DNA of 64,000 nucleotides from assembly GCA_902768985.1 (NCBI GenBank), contig CACXNA010000005.1, positions 106,664 to 170,663 of the forward strand, written 5' to 3'. The stretch is from an uncultured Bacteroidia bacterium (GTDB lineage Bacteria; Bacteroidota; Bacteroidia; Bacteroidales; UBA932). The notes beneath the pieces were generated by a model that was not told where the DNA came from, did not search any database, and saw only the letters and a list, made by a program, of their open reading frames with translations. Positions 60,885-64,000 of this stretch are shown piece by piece (the first letter of the stretch is position 1; each line of letters begins with the position of its first letter). The translations under genes were made by a program, and so were the position numbers.

Positions 60885-61824
60885 CAGGCTGCCCTGGCAT
60901 CTGCTGGCGCTCGTCGTCGTGGCCATCTGGGGCCTGACCTTCGTGAGCACCAAGACTTTGATTTCCGCAGGACTGGATCCTGCGGAAATCTTTGTTGTCC
61001 GCTTCTCGGTCGCCTACCTCGGCATCTGGATCTACTCCGCCATTCGTCGGTTACATCTTAGTCATTCCGGGCTTGACCCGGAATCTCCTTCCCTCTGGGC
61101 CCGCTCCTGGCGGGACGAGCTGCTCTTCGTCTTCCTGGGCGTGACGGGCGGCTCCTTCTATTTCCTCGCGGAAAATACGGCCCTGGCGCACACCCAGGCC
61201 AGCAATGTCTCCTTCCTGGTGTGCAGTGCGCCGCTCTTCACGGCGCTCATTTCGCTGCTCTACCGGCGCGTCCGGCACGACCGCTTCGCCGATGCGATGG
61301 AGCGCATCGGCTCCGGGTGGATGCTCGCCCTGGGCACGCTCCTGGCGCTTGGCGGCATGGCCCTGATGATGTTCGACGGGCAGCGCGTCCAGGTGTCGCT
61401 GCGCGGCGACCTGCTCGCCCTCGGCGCATCGCTCTGCTGGGCGCTGTACAGCCTGTTCATCGGGCGGCTGACGGACGAGTACGGCCCGGTCTTTGCCACG
61501 CGCAAGGTGTTCTTCTACGGCCTGCTGACGATTCTCCCCTTCCTGCTCGGGCGCGAATTCGCTCCGCTGGAGCTGTTTGCGCAGCCGGTGGTCTGGGGCA
61601 ACCTGCTGTTCCTCGGCCTCTGCGCCTCCCTCGCCTGTTTCGTGGCCTGGAACCTGGTGACGGCCCGGCTCGGCAACATCACCGCCGTGAACTACGTCTA
61701 CCTGAACCCGGTCTTCACGCTGATTACCGCCATGATCCTGCTCGGCGAGCGCCTCACGCCCGCCGGCGCCGTCGGCTCCGCCCTGATCCTCGCGGGCGTC
61801 ATCCTCGCCGGGAGACGCGTTTAA
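60874..61824 (+). CDS. EamA-family (DMT) transporter
   Basis: 316 residues with about ten hydrophobic helices in two EamA repeats (AIWGLTFVSTKTLI in the first, ALGASLCWALYSLFIGRL in the second) and the tail NYVYLNPVFTLITAMILLGERLTP. Members export amino acids or metabolites. The start overlaps carB by eleven bases, so it is read from the arginine operon and could export a product of it. A palindromic repeat (61061-61087) is embedded in frame between helices two and three and encodes SHSGLDPESP. Confidence 0.85.
   Translation: MSTSRLPWHLLALVVVAIWGLTFVSTKTLISAGLDPAEIFVVRFSVAYLGIWIYSAIRRLHLSHSGLDPESPSLWARSWRDELLFVFLGVTGGSFYFLAENTALAHTQASNVSFLVCSAPLFTALISLLYRRVRHDRFADAMERIGSGWMLALGTLLALGGMALMMFDGQRVQVSLRGDLLALGASLCWALYSLFIGRLTDEYGPVFATRKVFFYGLLTILPFLLGREFAPLELFAQPVVWGNLLFLGLCASLACFVAWNLVTARLGNITAVNYVYLNPVFTLITAMILLGERLTPAGAVGSALILAGVILAGRRV
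61061..61087 (+). repeat. GTCAT-stem-ATCT palindromic element, copy E, inside a gene
   Basis: GTC, stem ATTCCGGG (61064-61071), loop CTTGA, stem CCCGGAAT (61077-61084), CTC. It matches all 26 bases of the copy at 35379-35404. Here it lies within the EamA transporter gene and keeps the frame, adding about ten residues to a loop between membrane helices. Confidence 0.75.
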
Positions 61825-61856
61825 TCGCATATTTCTGCTTGAAATCGCAAATTAAA

Positions 61857-61888
61857 TTTGGTGGTTTCCCAAACAGTTCCTATATTTG
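61857..61888 (+). promoter_or_regulatory. Promoter of the tRNA-Phe gene
   Basis: TTTG (61857-61860), 20 bases, then TATATTTG (61881-61888), an exact -33/-7 consensus, 18 bases before the tRNA. Confidence 0.7.
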
Positions 61889-61906
61889 CAATCCCAAAAC
61901 GCAACT

Positions 61907-61979
61907 GGTGCTGTAGCTCAGATGGTAGAGCAAAGGACTGAAAATCCTTGTGTCGGCAGTTCGATTCTTCCCAGCACCA
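61907..61979 (+). tRNA. tRNA-Phe (anticodon GAA)
   Basis: A 73-base cloverleaf. The acceptor stem is GGTGCTG (61907-61913) with CAGCACC (61972-61978), the D stem GCTC/GAGC, the anticodon stem AAGGA/TCCTT around loop CTGAAAA with GAA anticodon, and the T arm GGCAG-TTCGATT-CTTCC. The T stem has one C-U mismatch at its middle pair. CCA is not encoded (A then CGG). A terminator follows directly. Confidence 0.92.
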
Positions 61980-61982
61980 CGG

Positions 61983-62015
61983 AAACCCCTTTCAGAGCAA
62001 TCTGTGAGGGGTTTT
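61983..62015 (+). terminator. Terminator after tRNA-Phe
   Basis: AAACCCCT (61983-61990) pairs with AGGGGTTT (62007-62014), followed by T and a nearby A-run. Downstream, CCTTCCTAAAA is repeated in tandem (about 62027-62050); the remaining bases up to 62227 show no gene. Confidence 0.75.
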
Positions 62016-62227
62016 GCTATAAAAAAAACCTTCCTAAAACCTTCCTAAAATCCGGAAATCATACGAAAAAGGTCTGGTAAAGCCCATCACGAGTTTCACC
62101 AGACCGTAGCGAAAATAAAGTCAGCAACTAAGGTGCTGCTTCAGGGGCAAAGGTAAGACTTTTTTGTGGAAATGCGGAATTCTTAGTATCTTTATTCTGC
62201 CGACCCGCAAACCTAAAACCTTTTCCT

Positions 62228-62824
62228 ATGAAAATCTTAATCGACAACGGACACGGCCAGGAAACAGCGGGTAAAAGAAGTCCCGACGGCCGTCTCCTCG
62301 AATGGTCGTACAACCGCGAAATCGCCCGCCGGGTTGTGACCTCCCTCCTCTCCCTCGGTCTTGATGCCGAACTCCTGGTTCCGGAAGACGAAGACATTTC
62401 CCTCGCAGAGCGCTGCCGCAGGGTCAACCTCCTTTGCTCGCAACTTGGAACTCGCAACGTCGCTCTGGTCTCCATCCACGTGAATGCCGCCGGCCGTGGC
62501 GACAAATGGTACAATGCCGAAGGCTGGTGCTGCTACACTTCACCAGGTCAAACCGCCGGAGATCTGCTGGCCAACCATCTTTGTCAAGCCGCCCTGCAGA
62601 ACCTGCCCGGCCATCGGATGCGCTTCGATTACACGGACGGCGACGCGGATCAGGAAGCTGCTTTCTACATCCTCCGCCACACTGCCTGTGCCGCAGCGCT
62701 CACCGAGAACGGATTTATGGACTGCCACCATTCCTGCGACTTCCTCCTGAGCGACGAAGGAAAGGCGGCCATCACCCAGCTTCACGTTGACGGAATCCTT
62801 TCTTACGTGCGGTCGTGCGCCTGA
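62228..62824 (+). CDS. N-acetylmuramoyl-L-alanine amidase, Amidase_3 family, phage-like
   Basis: 198 residues, a bare Amidase_3 domain without signal peptide. Zinc ligands are expected at H9 (IDNGHG), a glutamate near 25 (LLEWSYNREIA) and H83 or so (LVSIHVNA). The catalytic glutamate lies in ALTENGFM near 160. It cuts the amide bond between peptidoglycan glycan and stem peptide. Such short leaderless amidases are common in Bacteroidales phage and mobile-element remnants. It lies just beyond a tRNA gene, a frequent integration site. Confidence 0.85.
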   Translation: MKILIDNGHGQETAGKRSPDGRLLEWSYNREIARRVVTSLLSLGLDAELLVPEDEDISLAERCRRVNLLCSQLGTRNVALVSIHVNAAGRGDKWYNAEGWCCYTSPGQTAGDLLANHLCQAALQNLPGHRMRFDYTDGDADQEAAFYILRHTACAAALTENGFMDCHHSCDFLLSDEGKAAITQLHVDGILSYVRSCA

Positions 62825-62898
62825 GTCAAAGAGGAAGTCAAGAAAACCTCAACGTTTGTCCAACGGTATGGCGTGGAGCGTTCCGGGCAGGTTCTTGC

Positions 62899-62950
62899 CA
62901 CACACCTCAAATAGACTCCCTTAAAAGGCTATTGGGGTGTGTGCTTTATA
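62899..62950 (+). terminator. Hairpin terminator after the amidase gene
   Basis: CACACACC (62899-62906) pairs with GGTGTGTG (62936-62943), with inner AATAG (62910-62914) and CTATT (62929-62933), followed by CTTTATA. Confidence 0.6.
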
Positions 62951-62984
62951 TGGCATATAATCAAGATGTTAAGCACAAAACTAT

Positions 62985-63037
62985 ACACAAATTCCGACGA
63001 ATACTATTACAAAATCAACACAAATTCCGACGAATAC
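62985..63037. repeat. Two 20-bp direct repeats, 33 bp period
   Basis: ACACAAATTCCGACGAATAC occurs at 62985-63004 and again, identical, at 63018-63037. Thirteen AT-rich bases separate them. Two units are too few and the spacer too short for a CRISPR array; they may be recombinase or replication-protein sites. Confidence 0.6.
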
Positions 63038-63044
63038 CCTACCA

Positions 63045-63815
63045 TCAATGGTTATTGTCTAAGACGGACACACAGTAGTCTATAGCTTTCATCTGAGCCC
63101 TCAACTCCCTGCGTTTTGAGGGCTTGTCGTCTAGTTCAAGGAGACGGGACCTGATTTCTTCTTTCCGTTGCAGCATCAGGTTCCGGGCCTTCTGATAGTA
63201 CGACTCCTGATTGATGACCTCCTCCATAACGGGATTCTCCGGATCTATCATACCCTTCACGGCCTCTATGAGTTTGTCCTGCAGTACCGGCATTGCCGAG
63301 CCATCGTAGAGGAACTCCAACACCATCTTGAAGACCTGCAGGAAGACATCTTCTGATACGTGGCGGGACTTTTTCTTAACGCTTGGACGTTGAGATATGG
63401 TATGCTGGCAGAAGAGAGAGACATCTGACCCTTCAATTGATTTCCTGCATTCTACGGAACAATGAAGCCTGGGTTTCTCAAAGAAGGCATCAAAGGAAAA
63501 GCTGTTATTCTCATGACTGCCGCACACATAGTATTCCCCTCCGCGTAAACGAAGGTTCTGGAAGGCGGCGTAGTTCTTATTGAAATACTCTGTGAATTCA
63601 GCCTCTGATATCCGCTTGTATTTCATGCAATCGAAGCTAGTCGGAATCTTGTCATCCGTAGGTGTAAACCTGGCCACAGAAGCGTATATATATGGCTTAT
63701 AGTCAAAGTTTGGACTGACCTCTATGTTGTATTTCTTGTTGATGCGCCAGTATTCCTTAATCTCCGGCCCTTTCCCGAAGTCGGTGTAATGCATGTAGTG
63801 TTTGGAGTCGCTCAT
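63045..63815 (-). CDS. Hypothetical protein, accessory region
   Basis: 256 residues from the ATG at 63815; an upstream in-frame extension of 24 codons is not supported. No family is recognised. The N-terminal half has many aromatic residues (YMHYTDFGKGPEIKEYWRI, FTEYFNKNYAAFQNLRLRGGEYY). The C-terminal half is helical and basic with RNLMLQRKEEIRSRLLELDD and could be a coiled coil. GC content is visibly lower than in the core genes, suggesting transfer. A TATCTTTG box lies upstream on the minus strand (63840-63847). Confidence 0.6.
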   Translation of the reverse strand: MSDSKHYMHYTDFGKGPEIKEYWRINKKYNIEVSPNFDYKPYIYASVARFTPTDDKIPTSFDCMKYKRISEAEFTEYFNKNYAAFQNLRLRGGEYYVCGSHENNSFSFDAFFEKPRLHCSVECRKSIEGSDVSLFCQHTISQRPSVKKKSRHVSEDVFLQVFKMVLEFLYDGSAMPVLQDKLIEAVKGMIDPENPVMEEVINQESYYQKARNLMLQRKEEIRSRLLELDDKPSKRRELRAQMKAIDYCVSVLDNNH

Positions 63816-63877
63816 GATGGTATGTGGTTGATTATGATGCAAAGATACTTGGTTCCAGTGATATAGAGAAACGACAA

Positions 63878-63907
63878 GCCCCGGCAATCCTCATGGACTG
63901 TCGGGGC
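63878..63907 (-). terminator. Hairpin at the right edge
   Basis: GCCCCGGCA (63878-63886) pairs with TGTCGGGGC (63899-63907) with one G-U pair. On the minus strand a T-rich stretch follows, so it probably ends a gene entering from the right. Of that gene only a few codons could be in the window and none can be assigned with confidence. Confidence 0.5.
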
Positions 63908-64000
63908 CTATTCATTTCGATAAACAGGGAATTTATTTGATGTTATTCGCGGCGGCCATGCGGAGCCAGAGCATCTCTGTTTGTCAAAGCCCAATCAATA

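Noticed and set aside
57426-60953. Very long minus-strand open frame opposite carB
   Set aside because: It is a by-product of GC-rich codon bias; carB on the plus strand has full family homology.
62985-63037. Possible CRISPR array
   Set aside because: Only two repeats of 20 bp with a 13-bp gap, no cas genes in the window.
63943-64000. Partial gene entering from the right edge on the minus strand
   Set aside because: Two frames end here and fewer than 20 codons are visible, too little to decide between them.

Overview
The window looks like chromosomal DNA from a GC-rich member of the Bacteroidota, most likely order Bacteroidales. Four things point there. Promoters match the Bacteroidota pattern TTTG-N19/20-TAnnTTTG instead of a sigma70-like pattern. 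Shine-Dalgarno sequences are scarce. An argF' gene of the Bacteroides succinyl-ornithine type is present. A parA-parB-DUF5683-mltD block in the order usual for this phylum is also present. Genes are tightly packed, commonly with 1-20 bp stop/start overlaps. Species cannot be fixed from the sequence alone; the cysteate synthase would fit a sulfonolipid-making gut lineage such as Rikenellaceae or a relative.

Layout. 0-4.3 kb: end of a CBM9-like protein, an ABC-F ATPase, a DUF2807 protein, pncC and a divergent dihydroorotate dehydrogenase-like protein. 4.3-5.6 kb: a structured repeat, an XRE regulator and an AT-rich palindrome-dense control region. 5.6-18.4 kb: queA, an acyltransferase, an AlkZ-like protein, a DUF3089-acid phosphatase fusion, a second copy of the structured repeat, rlmD, a Ca/Na antiporter, cysteate synthase, two small beta-barrels, a large GNAT protein and rarA. 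18.4-22.8 kb: the partition block. 22.9-37.5 kb: housekeeping genes (lipid kinase, obg, phosphate transporter, nitroreductase, adk, hpt, murF, dut, lptG, tgt), a nucleoside permease, a Dcu transporter and a cytidylate-kinase-like protein. 37.5-40.4 kb: SprT-like protein with the threonine-to-glycine pair kbl/tdh. 40.4-47 kb: a polyamine ABC operon led by a porin-like gene and carrying two potD genes. 47-61.8 kb: a C-S lyase-like aminotransferase, then a roughly 13 kb arginine/carbamoyl-phosphate operon with an arginine-codon leader peptide at its front. 61.9-64 kb: tRNA-Phe followed by an accessory stretch with a phage-like amidase and an unknown protein of lower GC.

The arginine operon holds nearly the whole pathway: GNAT (candidate first acyltransferase), argB, argC, argD, argF', argE, argG and argH, plus carAB for carbamoyl phosphate. 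The leader peptide MCFVYYQSSRRDRR lies between a textbook promoter and the first gene and suggests attenuation by arginine supply.

The window also holds several kinds of non-coding structure. There is a five-copy palindromic repeat with conserved flanks but interchangeable stems, one copy of it in frame inside a transporter gene. There are two copies of a longer hairpin-rich element. Pairs of inverted repeats spaced exactly 21 bp apart occur at separate loci. Several -7 boxes sit so close to start codons that leaderless mRNAs are expected.
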